Positions 31,533 through 39,547 of a DNA stretch of 64,000 bases are shown here, piece by piece; the stretch's first letter is position 1, and each line of letters starts with the position of its first letter. This DNA comes from JAJYSO01 sp964579505 (GTDB lineage: Bacteria; Bacteroidota; Bacteroidia; Flavobacteriales; Flavobacteriaceae). The notes below the pieces were generated by a model. It was given only the letters and a program-made list of their open reading frames with translations, ran no database searches and was not told where the DNA came from. The stretch lies in contig CAZOGC010000001.1 of the NCBI GenBank assembly GCA_964579505.1, positions 203,918 to 267,917 of the forward strand, in the 5' to 3' direction. A program made the translations under genes and the position numbers.

Positions 31533-32748
31533 AAAGAAACTAACATTAGACGACATCTTTAACGATGAAGATTTTGGCTTGTTAGATTCTAAAGCCAAGG
31601 CTTCAACTGTAAAAACGGGTGAAGAAAGGCTTATTGATTCATTTGAGGAAATCAACGTATTTGTTGACAAAAATGAACGAGAACCCAACAAATCAAGTAT
31701 GTCTGAATATGGTTTAATGGCAAAACTCAAAAACTTCAGAGAAAACGAAGAACAAAAGAAAATTCTAAAGTCATATGATAGGCACAATTTATTAGGGCAC
31801 GTTAGTCCCGAAGCATCGGGAGAAAAACAATCCATTGACGATATTCTAAATGATGATGATTTAGGTTTATTGAATGCTGATAAGGATTTAGATATTTTCA
31901 AATTCAAGCACACGCCAAAACCAGAAGACCGTGCAGAAGCTGATTTTGTTGCTCAAAGAAAGCCAATGAAAGAAAAGGAATTTGAGAAGTATGAAAAAAT
32001 GTTCTTGAAGGTTCACAAGGAAATTAAAGAAGGAAAACGCAAGATAAAACCATTTAAAAATGTAGATAAGCATCTTAAAGAAGGGCAGTTTTATATTGCT
32101 GATGGTATAATGCTTTTTTTGGAAAGAGTAAACTTAAAGAGGGAGCAAGAAAATCTTAAAGAAAGTACGTTAAATAGAAAAGATGGTAGAACAAGAATCA
32201 TTTTTGAAAATGGCACTCTTAGTAATATGTACTATCGCTCATTGAGTAAAACCTTGTACAACGGTAATGGGAAAATGATTACCAACACTTATGACAAAAT
32301 TGAACAAGACCTATTCGTTAATTCAGGTCTTGTAAAAGAAGAAGATGTTCAGTCAGGTTGGATCTACGTTTTGAAAACAAAGTCAACTAAAAAAGAACTT
32401 ACGGGCATTCAGGATTTATACAAAATCGGATTTGCAAGTGATTCCGTTGATGACAGAATAAAGAACGCCAAAAACGAGGCAACTTATTTATTTGCAGATG
32501 TCAAAAAAATAGCAACTTATAAGGTGTACAATAGAAAAGCAGATAAATTAGAAAGCCTTTTGCACAGATTTTTCGCTAGTGCTTGCTTAGATATTGACTT
32601 GTTTAACGAAAAAGGACAAAGACTAAATCCGAGAGAATGGTTTGTAGTTCCTCTTGAAGTCATTGAAGAAACCATCCAACTAATTTTAAATGAGAATATC
32701 GTGAATTACAAATACGACACAGAAACGAAAAGAATTAAACTGAAATAG
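31525..32748 (+). CDS. GIY-YIG (T5orf172/MUG113-like) protein, probable nuclease of the island
   Basis: The 407-residue protein ends in a GIY-YIG-type domain: GWIYVLKTKS (from residue 278) and LYKIGFASDSVDDRIKNAK (YKIG at 299-302, with the following Arg), then a Glu/His-containing helix (ESLLHRFFASACLD) and EWFVVPLEV. This variant is known from T5orf172-like phage and restriction-linked proteins. The N-terminal half has a motif repeated twice (LDDIFNDEDFGLLD at 8-21 and IDDILNDDDLGLLN at 104-117). It overlaps the helicase gene by 8 nt and is the last gene of the cassette. DNA cleavage is inferred from the domain and context. Confidence 0.78.
   Translation: MAKKKLTLDDIFNDEDFGLLDSKAKASTVKTGEERLIDSFEEINVFVDKNEREPNKSSMSEYGLMAKLKNFRENEEQKKILKSYDRHNLLGHVSPEASGEKQSIDDILNDDDLGLLNADKDLDIFKFKHTPKPEDRAEADFVAQRKPMKEKEFEKYEKMFLKVHKEIKEGKRKIKPFKNVDKHLKEGQFYIADGIMLFLERVNLKREQENLKESTLNRKDGRTRIIFENGTLSNMYYRSLSKTLYNGNGKMITNTYDKIEQDLFVNSGLVKEEDVQSGWIYVLKTKSTKKELTGIQDLYKIGFASDSVDDRIKNAKNEATYLFADVKKIATYKVYNRKADKLESLLHRFFASACLDIDLFNEKGQRLNPREWFVVPLEVIEETIQLILNENIVNYKYDTETKRIKLK
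31806..31821 (+). repeat. TCCCGA-AGCA-TCGGGA palindrome inside the GIY-YIG gene
   Basis: A perfect 6-bp inverted repeat with a 4-nt loop, read in frame as SPEASG just before the second copy of the DDI-ND motif. It resembles dispersed palindromes of Bacteroidota more than coding sequence. Confidence 0.5.
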
Positions 32749-32778
32749 AATAAAAGCCAACGCTCAATGCTACACACA

Positions 32779-32820
32779 TTTGCAATTCACACCAACTAGC
32801 GCGCCACCAAAAATTGCAAA
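32779..32820. repeat. TTTGCAATT/AATTGCAAA inverted repeat at the right end of the island
   Basis: Nine-bp perfect arms (32779-32787 and 32812-32820) flank 24 nt. They could form a cruciform or hairpin after the last cassette gene. No copy is seen at the left boundary. Confidence 0.5.
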
Positions 32821-32838
32821 CCGATGTGAGTAGATAAC

Positions 32839-32874
32839 CATCACCAAAACGCAGAGGTTAATTGGTGATGTTTT
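32839..32874 (+). terminator. Hairpin between the island and the T9SS plug gene
   Basis: CATCACCAA (32839-32847) pairs with TTGGTGATG (32862-32870) across 14 nt and is followed by four T. The right arm lies in the last codons of the convergent plug gene. The short T-run makes this a weak terminator call. Confidence 0.4.
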
Positions 32875-34144
32875 CGCTGTTGGCGCTACCAATTCCTACT
32901 ACACGATCATATCGTTCTCCCGGAGCGCGATAATAGATTAAAACGGTGTACTGATTTTCAGTTTGATAAAAATTTCCACTAAAGAAATTTCGGTCTACAG
33001 AACCATCTTTTCGCCGTAAAACATATTTGTAATTGTAAAACCCTTGTTTAAAGAGGCATTTTCCTTCGTAAAATCCGCTTTTAGGATTGTAGGTTAGCAA
33101 GGTAGATTCATTTAACGTAAAGTTGTTAAACCCGCCATAAATGTAAGGGGTTCCTTCTCTTAGCGGTTGATTTGTCTTGAGGTAAAAATGAACCCATGTG
33201 TATTCACTTTCAAGAGAAGGGTCTTCCCCCTGAAGGGTGGTTACTTTAAAATGCCCGTTAATATCGGGGTTGTAGGTGTAGATTTTTCGGGCTCTGGGAT
33301 AATCGGGATAGAGGTAGAGGTTGTATATTTTTTTGAGGGCGTAGTTTCGTATGTTTACGGTGGTTCCTCGCACGTCTTTGCTATCAAAATACAAAAACTC
33401 GTTTCCTCCTGAAAAAGCGAGCGGTTGGTCGTATTTATAGACCAGTTTACTACCCATTCTGTACTGGGGTTTGACGCCCGAAACGGCTTCTTTTAAATTA
33501 TTGTTTTTAAAGATAAGGGGTTTTAAATTTTGATCGGGATTGGTAAAATGAATGCGTTCTCCACCCGAAACGGAAAAATTAACAACCTGCTCGGTATTGA
33601 CATAATTTAAGTCGCGTGCCCGTTTGATGGCTACTTGCACACTGGCTAGCTCTTCATAAAGAATAAAGGGTCTAGAAAAAACTAAGTGATTGTCTGCATC
33701 ATAAACCTCAAGCATGTAATTGCCACTTACTTTTAGCTTTTTGGTGTATTGGTTAGGAATGTGAAGCGTGTAGTGCGTATAGATTTGCAAGGTATTACGC
33801 GAGTTTTTATACTGCTTGATACGCATGTTGTCAAACCCGTCCATGTACTCATTTTTTGATAGCGTAGTGGGCGTCCAGTCATAATTGTAGTACGAAATCT
33901 TGTAATAATAATCGGCTTCATCACCCACTAAATCGTCAAAACTTAAAGTAAGACCTTGTCCGAGTTTTACTATTGGTGTACCGCTAAATTTTGAGGCGCC
34001 GCCTTTAAACTGAATGGTTTTAATGTAATTCGGGGGAGGTGTTACAGGTGCCTGTGCAAAAAGTGCCATAGAAAAGACACCTATACACACCCTTAAGAGA
34101 TTTTTTGCAAAAACGGTTAAACTATGAACGGTAGCGGTATGCAT
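32858..34144 (-). CDS. Type IX secretion system plug protein (DUF5103)
   Basis: The 428-residue protein matches the DUF5103/T9SS plug family, which closes the periplasmic side of the giant SprA translocon in Bacteroidota. It has an N-terminal signal sequence ending near LFAQAP, then IKTIQFKGGASKFSGTPIVKLGQGLTLSFDDL, DYYYKISYYNYDW and GFDNMRIKQYKNSRNT, which are the strongest family segments. The C-terminal half is beta-rich. Several Met starts exist in the first 30 codons, so the exact start is uncertain. A T9SS cargo (subtilase with type A sorting domain) is at 50098. Confidence 0.87.
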   Translation of the reverse strand: MHTATVHSLTVFAKNLLRVCIGVFSMALFAQAPVTPPPNYIKTIQFKGGASKFSGTPIVKLGQGLTLSFDDLVGDEADYYYKISYYNYDWTPTTLSKNEYMDGFDNMRIKQYKNSRNTLQIYTHYTLHIPNQYTKKLKVSGNYMLEVYDADNHLVFSRPFILYEELASVQVAIKRARDLNYVNTEQVVNFSVSGGERIHFTNPDQNLKPLIFKNNNLKEAVSGVKPQYRMGSKLVYKYDQPLAFSGGNEFLYFDSKDVRGTTVNIRNYALKKIYNLYLYPDYPRARKIYTYNPDINGHFKVTTLQGEDPSLESEYTWVHFYLKTNQPLREGTPYIYGGFNNFTLNESTLLTYNPKSGFYEGKCLFKQGFYNYKYVLRRKDGSVDRNFFSGNFYQTENQYTVLIYYRAPGERYDRVVGIGSANSENITN

Positions 34145-34365
34145 AGATTTTAAATTTGACTAGCCCGGGTAAAGATACTGAAAAGTGTGCTTTTAGGGAG
34201 CATGCTTTTTGTTTTCAATAATAATAGAGAATCATATAACGTTTAAAATAACTGTTAATCAGTTGTTTATGGTGTTGTTTTGCAATTTGAACGATCGCCG
34301 GAATATGGCAATCGCTTTTCTGTGATTGCGCTTTATTTAGAGAGTATTTAAAGCGACAAATTCCT

Positions 34366-34373
34366 TACCTTTG
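34366..34373 (+). promoter_or_regulatory. -7 box of folE
   Basis: TACCTTTG, an exact TAnnTTTG match, 29 nt before the ATG at 34403. Confidence 0.55.
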
Positions 34374-34402
34374 CATCCTTAAATATTAATGAATCTATTT
34401 TG

Positions 34403-35080
34403 ATGAAAGAGCGGTTAACGAATTTGATTGACGAAATTGGAGATGACCATATTAGCACAGGTAGAGAAACCCCTATGCGTGCAGATGCTTTTAAACTTTC
34501 TGATGAAGAAAAGATGGAAGCAATTACCAAAGATGTTCATCACATTATGGAGGTGTTGGGGCTAGATTTAACCAATGACAGTTTAAAAGGAACCCCCAAA
34601 CGGGTAGCTAAAGCTTATGTAAATGAGCTTTTTTCTGGGTTAAACCCCAAAAATAAACCTAAATCGTCGGTTTTTGATAATAACTACAAATACGGAGAAA
34701 TGTTGGTAGAGAAAAACATTGTGGTGTACTCTACTTGCGAGCATCACCTGTTGCCAATAATTGGTCGGGCGCATGTAGGCTATATTTCTAACGGAACGGT
34801 AGTGGGCTTATCTAAGATGAACCGTATCGTAACCTATTATGCACGTAGGCCACAAGTGCAAGAAAGACTTACTCTGCAGATTGTAGAAGAACTTCAAGGT
34901 GTTTTGGGTACAAAAGATGTGGCTTGCGTAATAGATGCTAAACACTTGTGCGTAAATAGCCGAGGTATACGCGATATAGAAAGCAGTACCGTTACCGCAG
35001 AATTTGGCGGAAAATTTAAAGACACCGCTGTAAAACAAGAGTTTCTCAACTATATTCAATTAGAAACTACTTTTGAATAA
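34403..35080 (+). CDS. folE: GTP cyclohydrolase I
   Basis: FolE opens and rearranges GTP to 7,8-dihydroneopterin triphosphate, the first step to folate (and to tetrahydrobiopterin or queuosine precursors). The protein has about 225 residues. VYSTCEHHLLPIIGRAHVGY holds the zinc Cys and catalytic His residues, KDVACVIDAKHLCVNSRGI the second zinc Cys, and SSTVTAEFGGKF the end. The ATG at 34403 is preferred to the TTG one codon earlier. queA in this window consumes a product of the same branch. Confidence 0.95.
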   Translation: MKERLTNLIDEIGDDHISTGRETPMRADAFKLSDEEKMEAITKDVHHIMEVLGLDLTNDSLKGTPKRVAKAYVNELFSGLNPKNKPKSSVFDNNYKYGEMLVEKNIVVYSTCEHHLLPIIGRAHVGYISNGTVVGLSKMNRIVTYYARRPQVQERLTLQIVEELQGVLGTKDVACVIDAKHLCVNSRGIRDIESSTVTAEFGGKFKDTAVKQEFLNYIQLETTFE

Positions 35081-35128
35081 ATAAAGTACAACCGAGTTTT
35101 TATCGGTTTATAATTCAACCAATTTTTA

Positions 35129-36616
35129 ATGAAATTTTACGAGACACAAAACCTAAAGATTTACAATTCTCTTAGTGGAGAAAAAGAGACTTTTAAAAGT
35201 ATTACCGAAGGCCGCGTTGGCATGTACGTTTGCGGTCCTACGGTGTATAATAAAGTGCATTTAGGAAATTGTCGTACGTTTATTTCATTTGATTTGGTGT
35301 TCCGCTATCTACGACACTTGGGCTATAAAGTGCGCTATGTACGCAATATTACCGATGCCGGTCATTTAGAAAATGATGGAGAAACCGGTGAAGATCGCAT
35401 TGCTAAAAAAGCGCGGCTAGAAGAGCTGGAACCTATGGAAGTGGTGCAAAAATATACCGTCGATTTTCACAATACGCTACAACGGTTTAATAACTTGCCT
35501 CCTAGCATAGAACCTACTGCCACCGGCCATATTGTAGAGCAAATAGAGGCCATCAAGAAAATTTTGGCAAATGGATTGGCTTATGAGGTAAATGGGTCGG
35601 TTTATTTTGATGTAAAGAAATATGACGAAAGCAACCATTACGGTATTTTAAGTGGGCGAAAGATTGAAGATATGATTGCGAATACGCGCGAGCTTAATGC
35701 ACAATCAGATAAGAAAAACCCACAAGATTTTGCGCTTTGGAAAAAAGCCGAACCCCAACACATTATGCGATGGCCTTCTCCGTGGGGACTCGGATTTCCC
35801 GGTTGGCACTTAGAGTGTACGGTGATGAGTTCTAAATATTTAGGCGAAGAATTTGATATTCATGGCGGAGGAATGGATTTAAAATTTCCTCATCACGAAT
35901 GTGAAATTGCACAAGGACAAGCAACTAATGGCGTATCGCCCGTTCGTTATTGGATGCACGCTAATTTATTGACCTTAAACGGTCAGAAAATGGCAAAGAG
36001 TACCGGAAATAACATTTTACCGGATGAATTATTTACCGGAGATAATAAAAATCTGAGTAAAGGATATGCACCCAGTGTGGCGCGTTTCTTTATGATGCAA
36101 GCCAATTACCGCAGTGTGCTCGATTTTTCTGATGCGGCCTTGCAAGCAGCTGAAAAAGGCTTTAACCGACTGATGGACGCTCTTACGTTATTGGCAGAAT
36201 TACCTACGGCAGATCAATCTTCGTTTAATGTAAACGCATGGAAGCAGTCTTGCTACGATGCTATGAACGATGATTTTAACAGCCCTGGACTAATTGCTAA
36301 ACTTTTTGAGGCGGTAAAATGCATTCATGCCGTGGCTGCCGGAAACGAAACCCTTACCCCAACCGATTTAGCCTTGCTAGACGAGACCCTAAAAGCTTTT
36401 AGCTTTGATATTTTGGGATTAGAACCCCTAGCGGTTGTAAGTAAAGGTGGTCAAGATCGTAAAAAATTGGCAAAAGTAGTAGAGTTATTAATTTCACTGC
36501 GTAAACGCGCCCGTAATAACCGCGATTTTGAGACAAGTGACCGAATTCGCGATGAGTTGGCTGCCATGGGTATTCAACTTAAAGACGGAAAAGAAAAAAC
36601 AGAGTACGTGCTTTAA
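35129..36616 (+). CDS. cysS: Cysteinyl-tRNA synthetase
   Basis: This class I synthetase charges tRNA-Cys. YVCGPTVYNKVHLGNCR contains the zinc Cys and the HIGH-type motif (HLGN), WHLECTVMS the second zinc ligand, GGGMDLKFPHHE the zinc-binding HHE, and GQKMAKSTGN the KMSKS-type loop. Length is 495 residues, normal. It is followed after 4 nt by yidD, so the pair is likely co-transcribed with the downstream lgt cluster, although lgt has its own -7 box. Confidence 0.96.
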   Translation: MKFYETQNLKIYNSLSGEKETFKSITEGRVGMYVCGPTVYNKVHLGNCRTFISFDLVFRYLRHLGYKVRYVRNITDAGHLENDGETGEDRIAKKARLEELEPMEVVQKYTVDFHNTLQRFNNLPPSIEPTATGHIVEQIEAIKKILANGLAYEVNGSVYFDVKKYDESNHYGILSGRKIEDMIANTRELNAQSDKKNPQDFALWKKAEPQHIMRWPSPWGLGFPGWHLECTVMSSKYLGEEFDIHGGGMDLKFPHHECEIAQGQATNGVSPVRYWMHANLLTLNGQKMAKSTGNNILPDELFTGDNKNLSKGYAPSVARFFMMQANYRSVLDFSDAALQAAEKGFNRLMDALTLLAELPTADQSSFNVNAWKQSCYDAMNDDFNSPGLIAKLFEAVKCIHAVAAGNETLTPTDLALLDETLKAFSFDILGLEPLAVVSKGGQDRKKLAKVVELLISLRKRARNNRDFETSDRIRDELAAMGIQLKDGKEKTEYVL

Positions 36617-36620
36617 TTGT

Positions 36621-36866
36621 ATGTTCAAAAAAATAGTAATAGCGCCTTTTGTGTTTTTGGTGCGAGTTTATCAATATTTAATCTCGCCCCTGTTGCCCAA
36701 ATCGTGTCGTTTTGAGCCTACGTGCTCAGCATATACTATAGAAGCTTTAAAAGTACACGGGCTGTTTAAAGGATTGGCACTTTCTTTTCATCGTATTATG
36801 CGTTGTCATCCGTGGGGAGGTTCGGGTTATGACCCGGTGCCGCCCAAAAAAAGGAATACACAATAA
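36621..36866 (+). CDS. yidD: Membrane protein insertion efficiency factor YidD
   Basis: The 81-residue protein fits YidD: VRVYQYLISPLLPKSCRFEPTCSAYTIEAL with the two conserved Cys, then HRIMRCHPWGGSGYDPVP. It sits at the cytoplasmic face of the inner membrane and assists YidC-dependent insertion. The ATG at 36621, 4 nt after the cysS stop, gives the standard N-terminus; a longer in-frame reading into cysS is not needed. yidC itself is 14 kb away at 20732. Confidence 0.93.
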   Translation: MFKKIVIAPFVFLVRVYQYLISPLLPKSCRFEPTCSAYTIEALKVHGLFKGLALSFHRIMRCHPWGGSGYDPVPPKKRNTQ

Positions 36867-36901
36867 TTTAACGAACAGAGTGACTAGAATTTTGAATTAG
36901 T

Positions 36902-36909
36902 TACCTTTG
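36902..36909 (+). promoter_or_regulatory. -7 box of lgt
   Basis: TACCTTTG is an exact TAnnTTTG match, 18 nt before the ATG at 36928. It includes the TTG at 36907, so that TTG is unlikely to be the lgt start. Confidence 0.55.
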
Positions 36910-36927
36910 CTACCCAAAATTAAACTT

Positions 36928-37815
36928 ATGCTCCTTTCTGCTATCGTTTGGGATCCGCCTATCGGCATAGATTTAGGGTTCTACACCATTCGCTATTACA
37001 GCTTAATGTATCTCATAGCCTTTGTCTTAGGCTGGTACATTATGAAAAGTATCTACAAGCGAGATCAGGTAGATTTAAATAAACTCGATCCGCTTTTTGT
37101 GTATATGGTGCTTTCAACCTTAATTGGTGCACGGCTGGGGCATGTGCTCTTTTATCAGCCGGAATTATTCATTCAAAAACCGTTGTCGGTATTCTTGCCA
37201 TTTGAGTTTAGACCGGAATTTAAGTTTACCGGTTTTCAAGGATTGGCTAGTCATGGCGCCGCTATCGGAATTTTGATTGGGATGTGGTTATACAACAAAC
37301 GTGTGCTTAAAAAATCGGTGCTATGGATTTTAGATCGCATTGTTATTCCGGTGGCTTTAGGCGGTATGTTTATTCGATTTGGAAACTTTATGAATTCAGA
37401 AATTGTAGGAAAACCTACGCACTCTAATTTTGGGGTTATTTTTGAAGAATATCCACAAAAAGTAGGCATTTTAAACCTTCATAAATTAGGAATTATGAAC
37501 CCGCCGGTTCCGCGTTATCCTACACAACTTTTTGAAGGTTTCTGTTACCTGGTTATTTTCTTTGTGTTGTGGTATATCTATAAAAAGACCGATAAACGCA
37601 AGCTCACCGGTTATATTTTTGGGCTGTTCTTGGTTCTGGTTTTTGTGGTGCGTTTCTTGTTAGAGTACACCAAGGCTACCTTGGTAGAAGATCGTGCCGG
37701 TTGGGTGCTAACTACCGGACAGCTTTTGAGTATTCCTTTTATTATTATAGGTATATATTTACTAGTACGCGCTAAGAAAAAACAGGCGCACTCTCCTAAA
37801 ACAGCAAAAAAATGA
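36928..37815 (+). CDS. lgt: Prolipoprotein diacylglyceryl transferase
   Basis: Lgt adds diacylglycerol to the lipobox Cys of prolipoproteins, the first step in lipoprotein maturation, in the inner membrane. The 295-residue form (start at ATG 36928) has the seven-helix pattern and the signatures YYSLMYLIAFVLGW, GLASHGAAIGILIG (with the essential His) and RFGNFMNSEIVGKPT. A start at TTG 36907 would add 7 residues but falls in the promoter. The DUF192 lipoprotein gene overlaps its stop by 4 nt (ATGA). Confidence 0.93.
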   Translation: MLLSAIVWDPPIGIDLGFYTIRYYSLMYLIAFVLGWYIMKSIYKRDQVDLNKLDPLFVYMVLSTLIGARLGHVLFYQPELFIQKPLSVFLPFEFRPEFKFTGFQGLASHGAAIGILIGMWLYNKRVLKKSVLWILDRIVIPVALGGMFIRFGNFMNSEIVGKPTHSNFGVIFEEYPQKVGILNLHKLGIMNPPVPRYPTQLFEGFCYLVIFFVLWYIYKKTDKRKLTGYIFGLFLVLVFVVRFLLEYTKATLVEDRAGWVLTTGQLLSIPFIIIGIYLLVRAKKKQAHSPKTAKK

Positions 37816-38309
37816 TAAAAAAGATAGTTTTAGTAGTATTGATAGCGATTACTTTTACGAGTTGTAAAAAAGGAGAAGGATCTTCTACGCACCAATCTAT
37901 CAATACTGAAAAAATAAACTTCACCAAAGAAGGTACGCTTACTTTCTACGATTCAACGAGAACTACAGTGTTACAAAAATTAAACATTGAAGTGGCCAAA
38001 ACGGAGTATGAACAAGAAACCGGGTTGATGTATCGCAAGCACATGAAAGAAGATCAAGGGATGCTATTTATATATACTGATGAACGTCCACGCCCTAATT
38101 TTTATATGAAAAATACGTATATAGGATTAGACTTGGTTTACATTAATGCGGCTCATAAAGTGGTTGATATTAACGAAAATGCAAAACCGTTAGATGAAAC
38201 CCCTATTCCTTCAACAGCCCCTGCTCAATATGTTCTAGAAATTAATGCAGGAATGGCAGAACAGTGGGGTCTAAAGGTGGGTGATAAGGTCTCCTTTCAT
38301 ATAGATTGA
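37812..38309 (+). CDS. DUF192-family lipoprotein
   Basis: The 165-residue protein has a lipoprotein signal peptide ending ITFTSC (Cys18) and a DUF192 domain (about residues 50-163): EQETGLMYRKHMKEDQGMLFIY, FYMKNTYIGLDLVYI, YVLEINAGMAEQWGLKVGD. These are the three blocks of the family, whose function is unknown. It is translationally coupled to lgt, the enzyme that would acylate it. It probably sits in the periplasm facing either membrane. Confidence 0.88.
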   Translation: MIKKIVLVVLIAITFTSCKKGEGSSTHQSINTEKINFTKEGTLTFYDSTRTTVLQKLNIEVAKTEYEQETGLMYRKHMKEDQGMLFIYTDERPRPNFYMKNTYIGLDLVYINAAHKVVDINENAKPLDETPIPSTAPAQYVLEINAGMAEQWGLKVGDKVSFHID

Positions 38310-38319
38310 GGCTTCTTTT

Positions 38320-38350
38320 TTGGCAAGAGTAGATAATTTCTATAAATTTG
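38320..38350 (+). promoter_or_regulatory. Promoter of the GluR0-like channel gene
   Basis: TTG (38320-38322) and TAAATTTG (38343-38350) are 20 nt apart. The preferred ATG is at 38385. Confidence 0.65.
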
Positions 38351-38384
38351 TACGAGATTGATTAATCAAACACATACCTTAAGA

Positions 38385-39488
38385 ATGCAATTACACTGTC
38401 GATTTTTTCTTTTATTCGCATCTATATTTTTCTTTTCGTTTCAGGCAAATGCTCAAAATAGCACAATCAATCGGGCTAAAGATACCTTGATTGTGGGAGT
38501 AGCCGGAAGTGCTCCTTTTGTTATTCATACCGATAGCACTACTTCGGCAGAATTAAATGGAATTGCGATAGATATATGGCAAGGGCTTGCAGATAAAGCA
38601 AATTGGAACTATAAATATGCTTCTTTTTCTACGGTAGCCGATGCTTTAAAAGCTGCTCAAGAAGGAAAAGTAGATTTGGTAGTTGGCCCTATAAGTATTA
38701 CTTCTCAGCGTTTACAAAACTTATCTTTTTCACAACCTTTTTATCAATCTAGTCTGTCTATTGCTTCTCGTGATGATGATGGGTTATGGGCACGTATCAA
38801 ACCCTTTTTCAGCTTAAAACTTTTGTATGCAGTAGCCGGTTTCCTTTTTATTTTGGCTATAGTAGGTACCCTTTTGTGGTTGGCAGAACACAAAAGAAAT
38901 CCGGAAGAATTTTCAGCTAAGCCCGGTAAAGGGATAGGAAATGGAATGTGGTTAGCCATTGTAACGATGAGTACAGTGGGGTATGGTGATATGGCTCCTA
39001 AAACGGCATTTGGGCGAGTTGTTGCCGGAACATGGATTGTGATAGCCATCTTGTCGGCAACCTCTATGGTGGCAGGTATTGCGAGTGTGGTTTCTTTTTC
39101 AGGAAACTCTGCCATTACTAATGTAGAACAACTTTCAGGAAAAAGAACGGCCACAATTTCAGGATCACCGGCAGTAAATTTTATTAAACAAAATAAAGCG
39201 AAGGTAGTTGCTGTAGCTTCTATTGATGAAGCAATGAAGTTGTTGAGCGAAAAAAAGGTAGATGCAGTAGTGTATGATCGCCCACAATTACAATATTATA
39301 TTTATAAACATCCGGGGTTGGAGTTGTATCTTTCTCATGCAGAGTATAATAAACAAGCTTATGGTTTTGCTTTTGCCTCGCAAAGAGATACTTCTTTTAT
39401 ACACGCTATCAATATAGATTTATTTAAGTTGAAAGAAAGCGATAATGTAAAATCTATTGTTGAGAGTTATCTGGGAGAAAATCACTAG
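38385..39488 (+). CDS. GluR0-like ligand-gated potassium channel (SBP domain plus pore)
   Basis: The protein (367 residues from ATG 38385; a TTG at 38358 is upstream) has a signal peptide ending ANAQ. The first lobe of an amino-acid-binding SBP_bac_3 domain follows (VVGPISITSQRLQNLSFSQPF, with the Thr and Arg that grip an amino acid's carboxylate), then TM1, a pore loop with the selectivity filter TVGYGD (197-202), TM2, and the second SBP lobe (TATISGSPA; VDAVVYDRPQLQYY). This split-lobe layout is that of prokaryotic ionotropic glutamate receptors such as GluR0. The ligand is unknown. It has its own promoter and terminator. Confidence 0.85.
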   Translation: MQLHCRFFLLFASIFFFSFQANAQNSTINRAKDTLIVGVAGSAPFVIHTDSTTSAELNGIAIDIWQGLADKANWNYKYASFSTVADALKAAQEGKVDLVVGPISITSQRLQNLSFSQPFYQSSLSIASRDDDGLWARIKPFFSLKLLYAVAGFLFILAIVGTLLWLAEHKRNPEEFSAKPGKGIGNGMWLAIVTMSTVGYGDMAPKTAFGRVVAGTWIVIAILSATSMVAGIASVVSFSGNSAITNVEQLSGKRTATISGSPAVNFIKQNKAKVVAVASIDEAMKLLSEKKVDAVVYDRPQLQYYIYKHPGLELYLSHAEYNKQAYGFAFASQRDTSFIHAINIDLFKLKESDNVKSIVESYLGENH

Positions 39489-39515
39489 TTGCCGATAAAT
39501 AAATTGAATACAATC

Positions 39516-39547
39516 AAGCCCCTTTAATTCTTTAAGTGGGCTTTTTT
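39516..39547 (+). terminator. Intrinsic terminator after the GluR0-like channel gene
   Basis: AAGCCC (39516-39521) pairs with GGGCTT (39538-39543) with further partial pairing inside, followed by five T. It overlaps the stop codon of the convergent gene. Confidence 0.65.

Noticed and set aside
31806..31821. Internal terminator in the GIY-YIG gene
   Set aside because: The palindrome is not followed by a T-run (it continues AAAAACAA), so it would not terminate plus-strand transcription.
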